Source: Altererythrobacter sp. CAU 1644
GTDB lineage: Bacteria > Pseudomonadota > Alphaproteobacteria > Sphingomonadales > Sphingomonadaceae
NCBI RefSeq assembly: GCF_029623755.1
Contig: NZ_CP121106.1
Location: forward strand, 2,794,352-2,858,351
Direction of reading: 5' to 3'
DNA length: 64,000 nucleotides
A model generated the notes under the pieces. The model saw only the letters and a list, made by a program, of their open reading frames with translations, was not told the DNA's origin and searched no databases. Positions 8,797-19,086 of the stretch are shown one piece after another. Both the position numbers and the translations under genes were made by a program. Position 1 is the stretch's first letter; each line of letters begins with the position of its first letter.

Positions 8797-8966
8797 ACGA
8801 GTACGAGACTGTTCGGATAGTCGCTCTGATCGGCTGGCTCATTCTCGCGGTCGGCGCCTTGGCTTCGTATCGCATGAATTGGGGCAAGGCTCTCAAAATG
8901 GGTTTCACGTGGGTCGCGATTTTTGTGGGATTGTTCCTGCTTTTCGACTTGGTTTCAGCCGGATGA
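8793..8966 (+). CDS. Small two-helix membrane protein, function unknown
   Basis: A 57-residue protein with two hydrophobic helices (RIVALIGWLILAVGALASY and TWVAIFVGLFLLFDLVSAG) separated by a basic turn (RMNWGKALK). The start ATG overlaps the TGA of the MBL-fold gene as ATGA, which is the strongest support that this short frame is expressed. I do not recognise a named family. It may be a small assembly factor or simply a conserved operon passenger. It closes the long rightward operon that starts with the cell-wall genes. Confidence 0.65.
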   Translation: MNEYETVRIVALIGWLILAVGALASYRMNWGKALKMGFTWVAIFVGLFLLFDLVSAG

Positions 8967-9005
8967 GGGGGATTGCTCCAGAATCTCACCCGTTCTTGAT
9001 TTAAC

Positions 9006-9019
9006 ATAATATATATTAT
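9006..9019. repeat. Perfect 14-bp A/T palindrome upstream of mazG
   Basis: ATAATATATATTAT is a perfect palindrome ending 17 bases before the mazG ATG. It lies in a short gap whose surroundings are far richer in G+C. It may form part of the mazG promoter or an operator; no well-spaced -35/-10 pair can be assigned with confidence. Confidence 0.4.
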
Positions 9020-9036
9020 CGTTCCAATATTCCCAG

Positions 9037-9801
9037 ATGTCAGAACAGATCAACCGCCTCCTCACGATCATGAAAACACTCCGCGATCCGGAAATCGGAT
9101 GCGAATGGGATCGCGCGCAGTCATTCGAGACAATCGTGCCGCATACGATCGAGGAAGCCTATGAGGTCGCAGAGGCTGTCGAACGTGGCGAGTTGACCGA
9201 TCTTCGCGACGAACTTGGCGATCTGCTTTTCCAAGTCGTGTTCCAAAGCCGCATTGCCGAAGAATCCGGTCATTTTGACATCGACGACGTCGCCAAGGCG
9301 ATGTCGGACAAACTTGAGGCTCGCCATCCGCACATTTTCGGCGAAGAATCACTCCCAGGCGGAATGCAGGAAGAACGCTGGGAAGCGCTCAAGGCCGCTG
9401 AACGCGCCGATAAGGGAGCAAAAAGCGCGCTTGAAGGGGTTGCGCTGGCACTTCCGGCACTCCTTCGAGCACAGAAACTCCAGAAGCGAGCTGCGCGCAC
9501 CGGCTTCGATTGGCCAGATGTTCAGGGCCCGGCCGACAAGATCCGCGAGGAATTGGAAGAGCTTGCCGCAGCGACTTCGCAAACGGATCGCTTCGAGGAA
9601 GCGGGCGATTTCCTGTTCGCCGCGGTCAATCTTGTTCGTGCCTATGGCATCAACGCCGAAGAAGCGCTGCGCGCCGCCAATCACAAATTCGAACGGCGCT
9701 TCAAGTCGATGGAGGCGTTGGCGGGAGACGGATTTCCTGAGCTTTCCCTCGATGAGCAGGAAGCGCTCTGGCAGCAGGTCAAGTCAGCCGAAAAATTATA
9801 G
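9037..9801 (+). CDS. mazG: Nucleoside triphosphate pyrophosphohydrolase MazG
   Basis: All-alpha NTP pyrophosphatase of 254 residues, which hydrolyses (d)NTPs to NMP and PPi and cleans up non-canonical nucleotides. Two tandem MazG domains are visible. The first has TIEEAYEVAEAVER and LRDELGDLLFQVVF (E-E-x-x-E ... E-x-x-D metal ligands). The second has IREELEELAA and FEEAGDFLFAAVNLVR. WDRAQSFET near the N-terminus is the family signature. It is transcribed alone, and its 3' end overlaps the stop of the convergent hflX by six bases. Confidence 0.95.
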   Translation: MSEQINRLLTIMKTLRDPEIGCEWDRAQSFETIVPHTIEEAYEVAEAVERGELTDLRDELGDLLFQVVFQSRIAEESGHFDIDDVAKAMSDKLEARHPHIFGEESLPGGMQEERWEALKAAERADKGAKSALEGVALALPALLRAQKLQKRAARTGFDWPDVQGPADKIREELEELAAATSQTDRFEEAGDFLFAAVNLVRAYGINAEEALRAANHKFERRFKSMEALAGDGFPELSLDEQEALWQQVKSAEKL

Positions 9802-11136
9802 GGTTTCGTACTGACCCAATTCCTTGGGGTTAAGACGGACCCTGAGCGCGCGTTGCGGGCCGCCCTCGCCCTCGCCCGCCTCCTCGTCCGACAGCACATC
9901 ACCGTGGGCATAGAGCCAAGCGATGCGTTTCCCATCGCTCGCGGGAACCGTGACAAATAATTCCCTCGCGCTGCTAGTGAGCATGGTGCCAATCTGCGCC
10001 AGCAAGGCCTCAATCCCTTCGCCCGTAGCAGCAGAAATTGGCGCCACATCGTCGCGCGCTTGTGCGACCGTCATGAGCTCGTCACGATCCTCGCCCGAGA
10101 CAAGGTCGATCTTATTCCAGACTTCGAGGATCGGAATACGACTGATGCCGTCTTCCGCATCGACCACGCCAAGATCGGCGAGCACTGACATGACCTGCTT
10201 CTTCTGCGCTTCATTGGCCGGGTTGGCCATGTCGCGCACATGGAGGATAATGTCTGCGGCCGTCACTTCCTCGAGAGTTGCCCGGAATGCGGCGACCAGT
10301 TGTGTCGGCAGGTCGGAAATGAATCCCACCGTGTCCGACAAGATGGCCTTCTCCACTCCCGGAAGCGCTACAGCCCGCATGGTCGGGTCGAGCGTTGCGA
10401 AGAGCAAGTCTTCCGCCATCACCTCGGCGCCGGTAATCCGGTTGAACAGGGTAGATTTGCCTGCGTTGGTGTACCCGACCAGCGCAATAATGGGCCAAGG
10501 AGCACGTTCACGGCGCTCGCGATGAAGGCCACGGGTCTTGCGAACCTGCTCCAGTTCTCGGCGCAGGCGGCCCATCCGCTGCCGGATCATCCGCCTATCG
10601 GCCTCGATCTGTGTTTCGCCGGGACCACCGAGGAAGCCGAAACCGCCGCGTTGGCGCTCGAGGTGGGTCCAGCTGCGCACGAGCCGGCTCTGCTGGTAAT
10701 CGAGATGGGCCAGTTCGACCTGCAATCGCCCTTCGGCTGTTGCCGCCCGCTCGCCAAATATCTCAAGGATCAAGCCGGTGCGATCGATGACCTTGCGCTT
10801 GAGTTTCTCTTCGAGGTTCCGCTGCTGGATTGGGCTGAGCGCGCCGTCGACGATGACGAGCTCCGCCTCATGCAGCTCGCAATCGGTTGCAATGGTCTCC
10901 ACCTGCCCTGCCCCGAACAGCGTGTTGGGCCTGACGTCTCGCACCGGGACTACCCTTGCGTCGGCAATCTCCACTCCGATCGCGAGCGCAAGCCCGCACG
11001 CCTCGGCCAGCCTCTCTTGCGCGTCGAGATCGTACCGGATCGAACGGATATCGGGGCACAGCACCAGAGCCCGCGCACCGCGGGTCACTTCGCCCAGCAG
11101 GTCGTCGTCGAAGCTCAGTCGTCCTCGCCTTCCCAA
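9796..11136 (-). CDS. hflX: GTPase HflX
   Basis: A ribosome-associated GTPase that splits or rescues 50S/70S particles under stress. The N-terminal HflX domain contains [10 protein letters not shown] and the [15 protein letters not shown] linker motif. The G domain has G1 [16 protein letters not shown]3 [12 protein letters not shown] and G4 EVWNKIDL. It follows hfq, the usual hfq-hflX pairing. The start is uncertain: TTG at 11136 (used), CTG at 11118 overlapping the hfq TGA, or GTG at 11088. The longer open frame to 11232 lies inside hfq and is not believed. Confidence 0.93.
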   Translation of the reverse strand: MGRRGRLSFDDDLLGEVTRGARALVLCPDIRSIRYDLDAQERLAEACGLALAIGVEIADARVVPVRDVRPNTLFGAGQVETIATDCELHEAELVIVDGALSPIQQRNLEEKLKRKVIDRTGLILEIFGERAATAEGRLQVELAHLDYQQSRLVRSWTHLERQRGGFGFLGGPGETQIEADRRMIRQRMGRLRRELEQVRKTRGLHRERRERAPWPIIALVGYTNAGKSTLFNRITGAEVMAEDLLFATLDPTMRAVALPGVEKAILSDTVGFISDLPTQLVAAFRATLEEVTAADIILHVRDMANPANEAQKKQVMSVLADLGVVDAEDGISRIPILEVWNKIDLVSGEDRDELMTVAQARDDVAPISAATGEGIEALLAQIGTMLTSSARELFVTVPASDGKRIAWLYAHGDVLSDEEAGEGEGGPQRALRVRLNPKELGQYETL

Positions 11137-11657
11137 TCGTCGGTCAAGTCGACCGGCGCTGCGGGTTGGATGGTGGAAACCGCGTGCTTGTAAGCCAGCT
11201 GCACGAACCCATCGCGTTCGAGCAGCATGCAAAACAGGTCGTAGGCCGCAATCCGGCCCTGCAGCATCACGCCGTTGACCAAGAACATCGTCACCTGAAC
11301 CCCGACCTCGCTGACGCGCGAGAGGAATACGTCCTGCAGCAGGCGCTGTTTCTTGTTTCCGGGTTGGTTAGCGAACTGCGTCGCGTCGATCGGCTGGCCC
11401 GGCATGATGGTCGAGATCGCATGCTTGTAGACAAGCTGCGACTGGCCATCGCGGCGCAACAGGATCGAGAAATTGTCAAACCAGGTCACGATGCCTTGCA
11501 GCTTCACACCCTTGACGAGAAACATCGTCACCGGGGTCTTGTTTCGCCGCAGCAAGTTGAGAAACGCATCCTGGAGGTTGGCCGGGCGGCCATCCTTATT
11601 CGACGGGGTATCCGCCTCAGCTCGAGGTTTGGCAGTAAGGGTCCGGCCTGAGGACAT
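11115..11657 (-). CDS. hfq: RNA chaperone Hfq with two tandem Sm domains
   Basis: A 180-residue Hfq built from two consecutive Sm domains. The first (about 26-85) reads [20 protein letters not shown] ... [20 protein letters not shown] ... [13 protein letters not shown]. The second (about 105-165) reads [20 protein letters not shown] ... [20 protein letters not shown] ... [13 protein letters not shown]. Both keep the distal/proximal face residues (Q-D in helix 1, F-D/Y-D in Sm1, Y-K-H-A in Sm2). Canonical Hfq is a hexamer of single domains, so this form should assemble as a trimer of dimers. The start at 11657 has a good ribosome binding site (GGAGAC, seven bases upstream); the longer frame upstream lacks one. 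Ordinary Hfq is about 75-100 residues. Followed by hflX. Confidence 0.95.
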   Translation of the reverse strand: MSSGRTLTAKPRAEADTPSNKDGRPANLQDAFLNLLRRNKTPVTMFLVKGVKLQGIVTWFDNFSILLRRDGQSQLVYKHAISTIMPGQPIDATQFANQPGNKKQRLLQDVFLSRVSEVGVQVTMFLVNGVMLQGRIAAYDLFCMLLERDGFVQLAYKHAVSTIQPAAPVDLTDDWEGEDD

Positions 11658-11799
11658 TTGTGTCTCCTGTTTTTGGCGGCCGCTTTTGCAGTCCGCAATC
11701 TGGTGCCCGTCGCTCGCAGAGCACCGCTCAATCGGAAACATAATGCCGGATTTGTAAACCACGGGCAATGGCGGATTTTCGCGACCCGCCGAGCTATTC

Positions 11800-13194
11800 T
11801 TAGTCCTTGCCTACCCCTTCTTTCCGCTCGGTCATCCCGAGCAGCTTCAATTTCCGGTGCAGTGCCGAACGCTCCATGCCGATGAATGTCGCCGTCTTCG
11901 AGATATTTCCGGAGAAGCGGCGGATCTGGACGCTGAGGTATTCGCGCTCAAAACTTTCGCGGGCTTCGCGCAATGGCACACCCATCATGGTCGTCATGCC
12001 CTGCCTCGTATCCGCGATCTCACCGCCGGTGATCTCGGCCGGCAGCATGTCAGGTTCGACCGTGTCGAGACGGTCGCGCGGAGCTAGAATCAACGTCCGC
12101 TCGACCACGTTGCGAAGCTCGCGCACGTTACCCGGCCAATCGTAGGCTTGGAGCGCGGCCATCGCCTCGTCGCTGATTTCCGGTGGGGTGACGCCCTGCT
12201 CGGCCGAATATCGAGTGAAGAAGTGCTCGGCGAGTGCTGGAATGTCGTCTCGACGGTCCGACAGCGACGGGATCGTCACTGGCACTACATTCAGCCGATA
12301 GAACAGGTCCTCACGGAACCGTTTTTCCTCCATCTCCACGGCAAGGTCGCGCGAGGTCGAGGAGACCACCCGCACATCGACGCCGATCTGGCGCGATCCC
12401 CCAACCCTGACAAAGCTCTGTTCGGTCAGCACTCTCAGAATCCGTGCCTGCGTGGAGAGTGGCATGTCCGCGACCTCATCGAGGTAGAGTGTGCCGCCGT
12501 CGGCTAGCTCCAGCAGCCCTGGCCGGACCAGGCGTCCATCGGCCTCTTCGCCGAACAACTCCTGCTCGAACCGCTCAGGAGTGATGCGCGCCGAGTTCAC
12601 AATTACAAAGGCGCTCTGTGCACGCGGGCTCCAGCTATGCAGCAGACGGGCCGCAACCTCCTTGCCCGCGCCTGCCGGACCCGAGATGAGGACCCGGCTG
12701 CCGGTATTCGCCACCCGCTTGAGCGTGGCGCGCACTGCGTTGATCGCCGAGGAATTGCCGGTGAATTCCTCCCCGCGTGCAAATCCTTCCCGTTCGCGAA
12801 GCTGCGAGTTTTCGCGGCGCAGGCGCTCGGTCTCGGTCGCGCGCTCAACCAGGAGGAGCAAGCGTTCCGCCTCGAAAGGCTTCTCGATGAAGTCCATCGC
12901 TCCGCGGCCGACCGCCGATACGGCCGTGTCGATATTGCCGTGGCCCGAGAATATGATCACCGGAAGCTCGGGTTCACGCGCCTTGATGGCATCGAGCACT
13001 TCGAGACCATCCATCTCGCTGCCGTGCAACCACACGTCGAGCAGGACGAGGCTGGGCCGACGCTCATCGATCGCCGCCAGTGCATCGCTGCTGTTGGCCG
13101 CCGTCCGGCAGCTGTACCCCTCGTCGCTGAGGACCCCCGCAACCAGCTCGCGGATATCGCGCTCATCGTCGACGATCAGGATATCGAGTGCCAT
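11800..13194 (-). CDS. ntrX: Response regulator NtrX (AAA+ type lacking GAFTGA)
   Basis: The response regulator partner of NtrY, 464 residues. The receiver domain has [11 protein letters not shown], phospho-Asp in [10 protein letters not shown], and [16 protein letters not shown]. The AAA+ domain has Walker [11 protein letters not shown] and Walker [15 protein letters not shown] Fis-type HTH closes it ([20 protein letters not shown]). The sigma-54 contact loop GAFTGA is absent: after [10 protein letters not shown] the chain goes to [14 protein letters not shown]. It is therefore unlikely to drive sigma-54 open complex formation in the NtrC way. The ATG at 13194 is preferred over the TTG at 13203. 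Confidence 0.93.
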   Translation of the reverse strand: MALDILIVDDERDIRELVAGVLSDEGYSCRTAANSSDALAAIDERRPSLVLLDVWLHGSEMDGLEVLDAIKAREPELPVIIFSGHGNIDTAVSAVGRGAMDFIEKPFEAERLLLLVERATETERLRRENSQLREREGFARGEEFTGNSSAINAVRATLKRVANTGSRVLISGPAGAGKEVAARLLHSWSPRAQSAFVIVNSARITPERFEQELFGEEADGRLVRPGLLELADGGTLYLDEVADMPLSTQARILRVLTEQSFVRVGGSRQIGVDVRVVSSTSRDLAVEMEEKRFREDLFYRLNVVPVTIPSLSDRRDDIPALAEHFFTRYSAEQGVTPPEISDEAMAALQAYDWPGNVRELRNVVERTLILAPRDRLDTVEPDMLPAEITGGEIADTRQGMTTMMGVPLREARESFEREYLSVQIRRFSGNISKTATFIGMERSALHRKLKLLGMTERKEGVGKD

Positions 13195-13234
13195 TGCGGC
13201 CAAACCTCCAGCTCAATTTTGGGGATGCGCCCGA

Positions 13235-15448
13235 TCATGCGGCAGCCTCGTCGGACTTGCCGAGGGGGTCTCGGGCAAAGCGAAGAACGACCTTCGTGCC
13301 GCCGTCATCGCTGCTTGAAAAAATCATCTCGCCGCCGTGCTCGTCGACGATCTTGTTGACGATCGCGAGGCCGAGGCCGGTGCCCTTCTCGCGGGTCGTC
13401 ATATAGGGTTCGGCAATGCGCTCGCGCTCTTGCGGCAAACCCACGCCGTTGTCTTCGACGCAGATCGTCATCATCTCGGCGTCGGAGGACATAGTGACCT
13501 TGATCTTGCCGCGGTAATCGACATCGGCGGAGGCTTCGCGCGCTTCGACCGCCTCGACCGCATTCTTCAGCACATTCGTCATCGCCTGGCCCAGCTGGTG
13601 CCTGTCACAGCTGATCTGCGGCGCGCTGACTCCCTCGGTCGAAAGGTCGAAGTTGATCTGCGGGTGTGCGACCTCTTGCAGGAACAGCGATTGGCGGACG
13701 AGATCGACCGCGTCCTCGGTGCGGAAATGCGGCTTGGGCAAGCGGGCGAACGAGGAGAATTCATCGACCATCTTCCGAAGGTCACCGACCTGCCGAACGA
13801 TGGTGCTGGTCAGTTCGTCGAACAACTCGCCATCGCTTTCGATTTGCTTGCGATAGCGTCGCTTGAGGCGCTCGGTCGCGAGCTGGATCGGCGTCAGCGG
13901 GTTCTTGATCTCATGTGCGATGCGACGAGCGACGTCTGACCATGCCGCCTGACGCTGATCGAGCAACTGGCGGGTGATGTCCTCGAAAGTGATGACATGA
14001 CCGCCCTTTTCCGGAACGACCTTGACCGCAAGGGTCAGGAGCTCGCCGCCCTTCTGGTGAGAGACTACACCGCTGGTCAGTCCTGCATCGACCAGCTGCG
14101 AAATCTGAGCGGAAAGCTTGGCAAGCTTGAGCCCTACCGGCGGGCGCCGTTCGTCCTCCATCAACAGCGCCTGGGCAGAGCTGTTCATGAGCAGGACGTT
14201 GCCCTCCCCGTCGACCGAAATGATCCCCGCCGTGACCGATTCCAGCACGGCTTCCATGAAAGCACGGCGATCGTCGATCTGCCGGTTGGCACCAACCAGC
14301 GCATCTGTCTGTTTCTCGATCTGCGCCGCCATCCGGTTGAAAGCCCGGTTGAGCAGGCCGATCTCGTCGGCCCCGGTCCGGCCGACGACGCGCATGGCGA
14401 AGTTGCCTGCTCCGACCTCTCGAGCTGCTCCGACCAGATCGGTCAGCGGTTCGACCTGGCGGTCGGCAAATCGCAAGGCAAACCACACAGCAAGTCCTAC
14501 CAGCATCAGGCTGACCACGAACAAGGCGAGATTGAAGCGTAGCTGGAGCGCCCTCGCCCGCTTGGTCAGGACATCGTAGGAGGCAACGACCGACTTGGCA
14601 CGCTCCCAATAGTTGAATGATGCAGCCTCGGCATCGCGGGCATTGTAGAGATAGACTCCTCCCGCCTCGTCGATCGGGGCTAAAGCCGCGATGCGCTCGG
14701 GACTCCCCTCGACCACGACGAGTTCTCCATCATCAAGGCGTGGAAACGCCTTGGTCCCAAAGTCCAGCGGCCGGTTGCCTGCTACGAGGTCATAGATCGC
14801 CGCTGTCCGCATGGATCCGTCGGGCATGCGCTGTAGGATCGCGCTTTCGGTGACATCGCGCGCCTGCGCCTGGTAGCTGTAGAAATCGGCAAAGCCGGAG
14901 TCCCGCAGCGATCCGCGCTCGAGGTAGAAACGCATGTCGCCCGCCATTGCGACCGTTTCGTTGCCGACGTCGAGTTGGTTCTGCTCGTAATAGCCTTGGG
15001 CGAGCTGGTTGGCATTTTCCATGAGGCCGCGAGAATCGCTCGAGAACCAGAAATTCACCCCCGACTGGAAGAGGAAGGCGGCAAAGCCCGCCACGAGAAG
15101 CGTCGGAACCGCCGCGATGAGAGAGAAGAAGAATACGAGGCGCACATGAAGCCTGGCGGTGCTGCCGGCAGCGCGCCTCAGCGCAAGCCGTCTGCCCCCA
15201 AGCACCAGCAGCATCATGGCCGGTATCAGCGTTGCGATCAGCAGCACCGATACCTGGGTCGAGGGCAAGAGCTGGCCATCGGGCGGCGCGCTGGTGAAGG
15301 CGAACCACGTAGTCCAGATCGCCAGCAACAGCGCAAGGCCGGCAGCAATCTCAAGCCAGAGGAAAAGGTTTGCACGACGGGACGCGACCACGAAACGGCG
15401 CCACCAGCGCGGCGATCGTTTTACCGGTACTGCAGCCTTCACGTCCAT
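13235..15448 (-). CDS. ntrY: Membrane sensor histidine kinase NtrY
   Basis: A 737-residue kinase of the NtrYX system, which senses redox or nitrogen state in alphaproteobacteria. Several TM helices lie in the N-terminal ~110 residues, then a periplasmic sensor region, a further TM helix (LALFVVSLMLVGLAVWFALR), HAMP, PAS (around MEAVLESVTAGIISVDGEGN), HisKA with phospho-His in [20 protein letters not shown], and HATPase_c with N box (TNVLKNAVEAVE), DNGVGLP and GTGLGLAIV. The start is ATG 15448; a TTG at 15478 would add ten residues. It precedes ntrX by 40 bases. Confidence 0.95.
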   Translation of the reverse strand: MDVKAAVPVKRSPRWWRRFVVASRRANLFLWLEIAAGLALLLAIWTTWFAFTSAPPDGQLLPSTQVSVLLIATLIPAMMLLVLGGRRLALRRAAGSTARLHVRLVFFFSLIAAVPTLLVAGFAAFLFQSGVNFWFSSDSRGLMENANQLAQGYYEQNQLDVGNETVAMAGDMRFYLERGSLRDSGFADFYSYQAQARDVTESAILQRMPDGSMRTAAIYDLVAGNRPLDFGTKAFPRLDDGELVVVEGSPERIAALAPIDEAGGVYLYNARDAEAASFNYWERAKSVVASYDVLTKRARALQLRFNLALFVVSLMLVGLAVWFALRFADRQVEPLTDLVGAAREVGAGNFAMRVVGRTGADEIGLLNRAFNRMAAQIEKQTDALVGANRQIDDRRAFMEAVLESVTAGIISVDGEGNVLLMNSSAQALLMEDERRPPVGLKLAKLSAQISQLVDAGLTSGVVSHQKGGELLTLAVKVVPEKGGHVITFEDITRQLLDQRQAAWSDVARRIAHEIKNPLTPIQLATERLKRRYRKQIESDGELFDELTSTIVRQVGDLRKMVDEFSSFARLPKPHFRTEDAVDLVRQSLFLQEVAHPQINFDLSTEGVSAPQISCDRHQLGQAMTNVLKNAVEAVEAREASADVDYRGKIKVTMSSDAEMMTICVEDNGVGLPQERERIAEPYMTTREKGTGLGLAIVNKIVDEHGGEMIFSSSDDGGTKVVLRFARDPLGKSDEAAA

Positions 15449-15507
15449 CGTTGCATGCTTACAACTACACTGTTGCAAAGATGCAAGTGGAAAATGTGGC
15501 TTTTGCG

Positions 15508-16920
15508 TCAGACCGGTTTTGCGAAGCGGTCAGGGTCAATCGCCAATTCATTCAGCCGCTTGCGCAGGGTATTCCGGTTGATGCCGAGAAGCTGCGCGGC
15601 GCGCAATTGGTTGCCGCCGGTTTCTCCCAATGCATATTCGAGCAGCGGCTTTTCGAATGCGGCCAGGGCCTGATGATGCAGGGCGCCGGGCTGCGGCTGG
15701 CTGACGGAAAGCCAGTTCGCCAAGGCTGCTCCGAAGCCGCGGGCCTCGAGTTCGGCCTCCGCCCGATGTTCATCGCCGATCGTTTCTCTAACTGTCGCGG
15801 AATCAATGTTCTCATCGCGTGCCAGCAGCGTGAGGCGAAAGATGACGTTACGCAGCTCGCGCACGTTCCCGCGCCATTCGCGCTTTTCGAGCAGTTTGAT
15901 CGCATCCTGACCGATCTGGTGCCGGGGCAATCCCTCCTCCGCTGCGAGCTGCAGGAAGTGCTGAGCCAGGACCCCGATATCTTCGCGCCTTTCGCGCAGC
16001 GGTGGCAGCTCAATCGGAACGACATTAAGCCGATAGAACAGGTCTTCGCGGAAGGTTCCGGCCGCGATCATCGGCGCAAGATCGCGATTTGTCGCCGCGA
16101 TTATCCTTACATCGACCGAAATTTCCTGCCTTCCGCCCACACGGCGGATCCGGCCCGATTGTAACGCGCGCAGCAACCGGGTTTGGGCCTCGGGCGGCAT
16201 GTCTCCGATCTCGTCGAGAAACAGCGTGCCGCCATTGGCCTGTTCGAACTTCCCGATGGCCTGCGCAGTCGCGCCGGTAAAGGCGCCCTTTTCGTGGCCG
16301 AATAGCTCGCTCTCGATCAGGTCGCGCGGAATGGCCGCTGCGTTGACAGCCACGAATGGACCGGACTTGCGCGCACCCAGCTGGTGGATCGCCTCGGCTA
16401 CCAGTTCCTTACCAGTGCCGCTTTCGCCGGTAACCAATACCGTGAGGTCGTTGCGCAGGACCCGGGTGATCATCCGGTAAACGCCCTGCATCGCCTGGCT
16501 TCGTCCTACCAGCGGGAGGCCGTCTCCTTCGAATTCCGGCGCTGCACTACGCGGAGTGCGCGAACCTACCGCCTGCCCTACCGCGCGGACCAGTTCGTCG
16601 AGATCGAACGGCTTGGGGAAGTATTCGAACGCCTGTCCATCGCTCGCGCGTACAGCGGTATCAAGCGTGTTTTGGGCCGATAGCACGATCACAGGAAGGG
16701 TCGCGTCCGCCTCTCGCACAGAGCCGAGAGAAGCTATTCCATCGCCATCGGTCAGAATGACGTCGGTCAGCATGGCGGAGAAGCTGTGCTCGCCCAGAAG
16801 CCTGTCGCGCTTCGAGATGCTATCGCAGCGGTGGACGACATAGCCATCGTCCTCCAGCGCCGCGGTGATGACCGTAGCGATGGCGCCGTCGTCCTCGACG
16901 AGGAGAATACGCTCGCTCAT
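15508..16920 (-). CDS. ntrC: Nitrogen regulation response regulator NtrC (sigma-54 activator)
   Basis: 470 residues. The receiver domain contains ILLVEDDGAIA, phospho-Asp in LTDVILTDGDG, and PKPFDLDELV. The AAA+ domain has Walker A VTGESGTGKELVAEAIH, an intact GAFTGA loop (HEKGAFTGATAQA) and Walker B GGTLFLDEIGDMPP. The C-terminal Fis HTH is NQLRAAQLLGINRNTLRKR. It activates nitrogen-starvation genes with RpoN. The start at 16920 overlaps the ntrB stop (ATGA); a second ATG at 16926 is possible. ntrB is immediately upstream and ntrY follows after 59 bases. Confidence 0.96.
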   Translation of the reverse strand: MSERILLVEDDGAIATVITAALEDDGYVVHRCDSISKRDRLLGEHSFSAMLTDVILTDGDGIASLGSVREADATLPVIVLSAQNTLDTAVRASDGQAFEYFPKPFDLDELVRAVGQAVGSRTPRSAAPEFEGDGLPLVGRSQAMQGVYRMITRVLRNDLTVLVTGESGTGKELVAEAIHQLGARKSGPFVAVNAAAIPRDLIESELFGHEKGAFTGATAQAIGKFEQANGGTLFLDEIGDMPPEAQTRLLRALQSGRIRRVGGRQEISVDVRIIAATNRDLAPMIAAGTFREDLFYRLNVVPIELPPLRERREDIGVLAQHFLQLAAEEGLPRHQIGQDAIKLLEKREWRGNVRELRNVIFRLTLLARDENIDSATVRETIGDEHRAEAELEARGFGAALANWLSVSQPQPGALHHQALAAFEKPLLEYALGETGGNQLRAAQLLGINRNTLRKRLNELAIDPDRFAKPV

Positions 16921-17993
16921 TTGCATTCGCCTTCGCTCGCCAGCGGCAAGTGGATGCGAAAGTGTGTCAGCCCCTCGCGGCTATCGCGTTGATGGCTGAT
17001 CCGGCCCGCCATGTCGCGCACCAGCTTGCGCACCAGCGCAAGTCCCAGCCCCTGCCCCGACTTCTTGGAAGTAACGAAGGGTTCGAAAATGTGGTCGCGC
17101 AGCGAAGGTTCGACTCCGGGGCCATTGTCGGTGATCGTGATTTCGACCGGCAGTTGCACCGATTGCCCAAGCCTGATCGCACGAAAAACGTGACCGCTCA
17201 CGAAACGCGTACTGACGACAATTCGCGGCTCCGCGCCATCCAGAGCGGCGTCGCGGGCATTTGAGATCAGGTTGATCAGCACCTGTTCGAGGGCATCGCG
17301 GCTGGCCAGGACAGGTGGGAGCGAAGGATCGAACTCCTCGCGAATTTCGACATTCTCCTTGCCTGCGGCCCGCACGGTCGCAATCGCCGCTCGGATCGCT
17401 TCATGCGGATTGCACGGGGCGACCGGTTCGGGAGTCGTGCTGCCGAGCGCCTGCATTCGATCGATCAGGCGCGCGATACGGTCGACCTCGTCGGTGATCA
17501 TCCGTGCGAGTGCGCGATCCTCCGGCCCGAGCTTACGCTCGACCAGCTGTCCGGCCCCGCGGATGGCCGACAGGGGATTCTTGATCTCATGCGCCAGGAT
17601 AGAGGGCGCGCCGAGCGCGATATCCTGTTCCTTTTCCTGCCCCTCGTCGCCCCGCCCCGCGTCCGACAGAGTGATCACGCGCCACCCCGGATGGGCCGAA
17701 AGCGGCGAGACGGTGACGTTCACCCGCCGCTCCTGCCCGGCGACGCGCAACATGATATCGCGGGCCACGATCGCCGCATCCGGTTCGGACAGGCGGTCCA
17801 ACACCCGCTCGTCAAGCAGTTCGAGGACTTCGCCGAGAGGTCTTCCCGCCAGTCTGCTGGAGCTGTGACCGATCAGGTTTTCCGCCGCGTGATTGCTTTC
17901 GGCGATGCGCAGGTCCGGATCGACGAGCAGGACTGCAAAGATCAGCCCGCCGATCTGGCTTGCGGGGTCGGGTCGGGTCAGGACTTCGCTCAC
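16917..17993 (-). CDS. ntrB: Nitrogen regulation sensor kinase/phosphatase NtrB
   Basis: A soluble kinase of 358 residues that phosphorylates and dephosphorylates NtrC under PII control. A PAS domain lies at the N-terminus ([20 protein letters not shown]), followed by HisKA with phospho-His in [20 protein letters not shown], then HATPase_c with [23 protein letters not shown] and [13 protein letters not shown]. The GTG start at 17993 overlaps the dusB stop (GTGA); the longer frame upstream lies inside dusB. No TM helix is seen. Confidence 0.95.
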   Translation of the reverse strand: MSEVLTRPDPASQIGGLIFAVLLVDPDLRIAESNHAAENLIGHSSSRLAGRPLGEVLELLDERVLDRLSEPDAAIVARDIMLRVAGQERRVNVTVSPLSAHPGWRVITLSDAGRGDEGQEKEQDIALGAPSILAHEIKNPLSAIRGAGQLVERKLGPEDRALARMITDEVDRIARLIDRMQALGSTTPEPVAPCNPHEAIRAAIATVRAAGKENVEIREEFDPSLPPVLASRDALEQVLINLISNARDAALDGAEPRIVVSTRFVSGHVFRAIRLGQSVQLPVEITITDNGPGVEPSLRDHIFEPFVTSKKSGQGLGLALVRKLVRDMAGRISHQRDSREGLTHFRIHLPLASEGECK

Positions 17994-19006
17994 GCTGCCG
18001 TACGCCGCAGAAACGGCTCGTAGAACCGTTCGATCTCTCCCAGCACCTGCTTCGGATCGTCGATGAAGTTGGCCTTGTTGCGAAACTCGGCAGAGCCGTG
18101 CATCCCCTTGGTGTACCAACCCAGATGCTTGCGAGCGATCTTGGTGCCGACGTTCTGGCCATAGAGTTCCAGCATGCTGCGGTAGTGCTCAACCAGGGTC
18201 TCGTATTGTTCGTCGAAGCTCGGGCTATCGAGCATTTCTCCGGTCCGCCACCAATGCATGACCTGCCCCAGCAACCACGGCTTGCCATAGGCGCCGCGAC
18301 CGATCATCACTCCGTCCGCGCCAGACTGTTCCAGAGCCTTGGCTGCATCGGCGATGGTGCAGATATCGCCATTGACGATGACCGGGATCGAGACCGCTTC
18401 CTTGACCTTGCGAATGAAGGCCCAGTCGGCCTCGCCCTTGTACATCTGGTTACGGGTCCGCCCGTGCACCGTGATCATCTTGACCCCCAGATCCTCAGCG
18501 ATCCGCGCAAGTTCAGGCGCATTGAGGCTGGCATGGTCCCAGCCCATACGCATCTTGACCGTGACGGGGACGTCGACCGCTTTCACTGTGGCTTCCATGA
18601 GCCTTGTCGCGAGCGGCACCTCGCGCATGAGGGCCGATCCCGCCAATTGACCCACGACCTTGCGCACCGGGCACCCGAAATTGATGTCGATGATTGCGGC
18701 GCCATTGCCTTTCTGCAACTTGGCCGCTTCAGCCATGCTGGTCGGATCGCAGCCGACAAGCTGCATTGAAACCGGTTCCTCGATCGGATCCCACTCGGCC
18801 TTCTGAATGGATTGCCGGGTTTCGCGGATCGCTGCCTCGCTGGCGATCATCTCGGTAACGTTGAGCCCCGAACCGTAGCGTCGCACGAGGCGCCGAAACG
18901 GCAGGTCGGTCACGCCCGTCATGGGAGCCAGAATCACCGGGGTAGCGATGCTGACCGCACCGATCTCGATCGGCTTGAGCGGCGGCGGTGGAGGAAGCGA
19001 AGTCAT
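17990..19006 (-). CDS. dusB: tRNA-dihydrouridine synthase DusB (NifR3 family)
   Basis: An FMN-dependent TIM-barrel enzyme of 338 residues that reduces uridine in the tRNA D-loop. [20 protein letters not shown] is the N-terminal FMN-site signature, the catalytic Cys is in [20 protein letters not shown], and [27 protein letters not shown] and [13 protein letters not shown] are conserved phosphate/FMN segments. The start is ATG 19006. It leads the ntr operon; the dusB-ntrBC order is common in alphaproteobacteria. Confidence 0.96.
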   Translation of the reverse strand: MTSLPPPPPLKPIEIGAVSIATPVILAPMTGVTDLPFRRLVRRYGSGLNVTEMIASEAAIRETRQSIQKAEWDPIEEPVSMQLVGCDPTSMAEAAKLQKGNGAAIIDINFGCPVRKVVGQLAGSALMREVPLATRLMEATVKAVDVPVTVKMRMGWDHASLNAPELARIAEDLGVKMITVHGRTRNQMYKGEADWAFIRKVKEAVSIPVIVNGDICTIADAAKALEQSGADGVMIGRGAYGKPWLLGQVMHWWRTGEMLDSPSFDEQYETLVEHYRSMLELYGQNVGTKIARKHLGWYTKGMHGSAEFRNKANFIDDPKQVLGEIERFYEPFLRRTAA

Positions 19007-19086
19007 TTTCTGATCATGTGCCTAAAATTTGGGCAGCGCATAGTGGATTGCGCATTTCCAGTCCAGTGCCTAAGCGCTGGCGCGCA

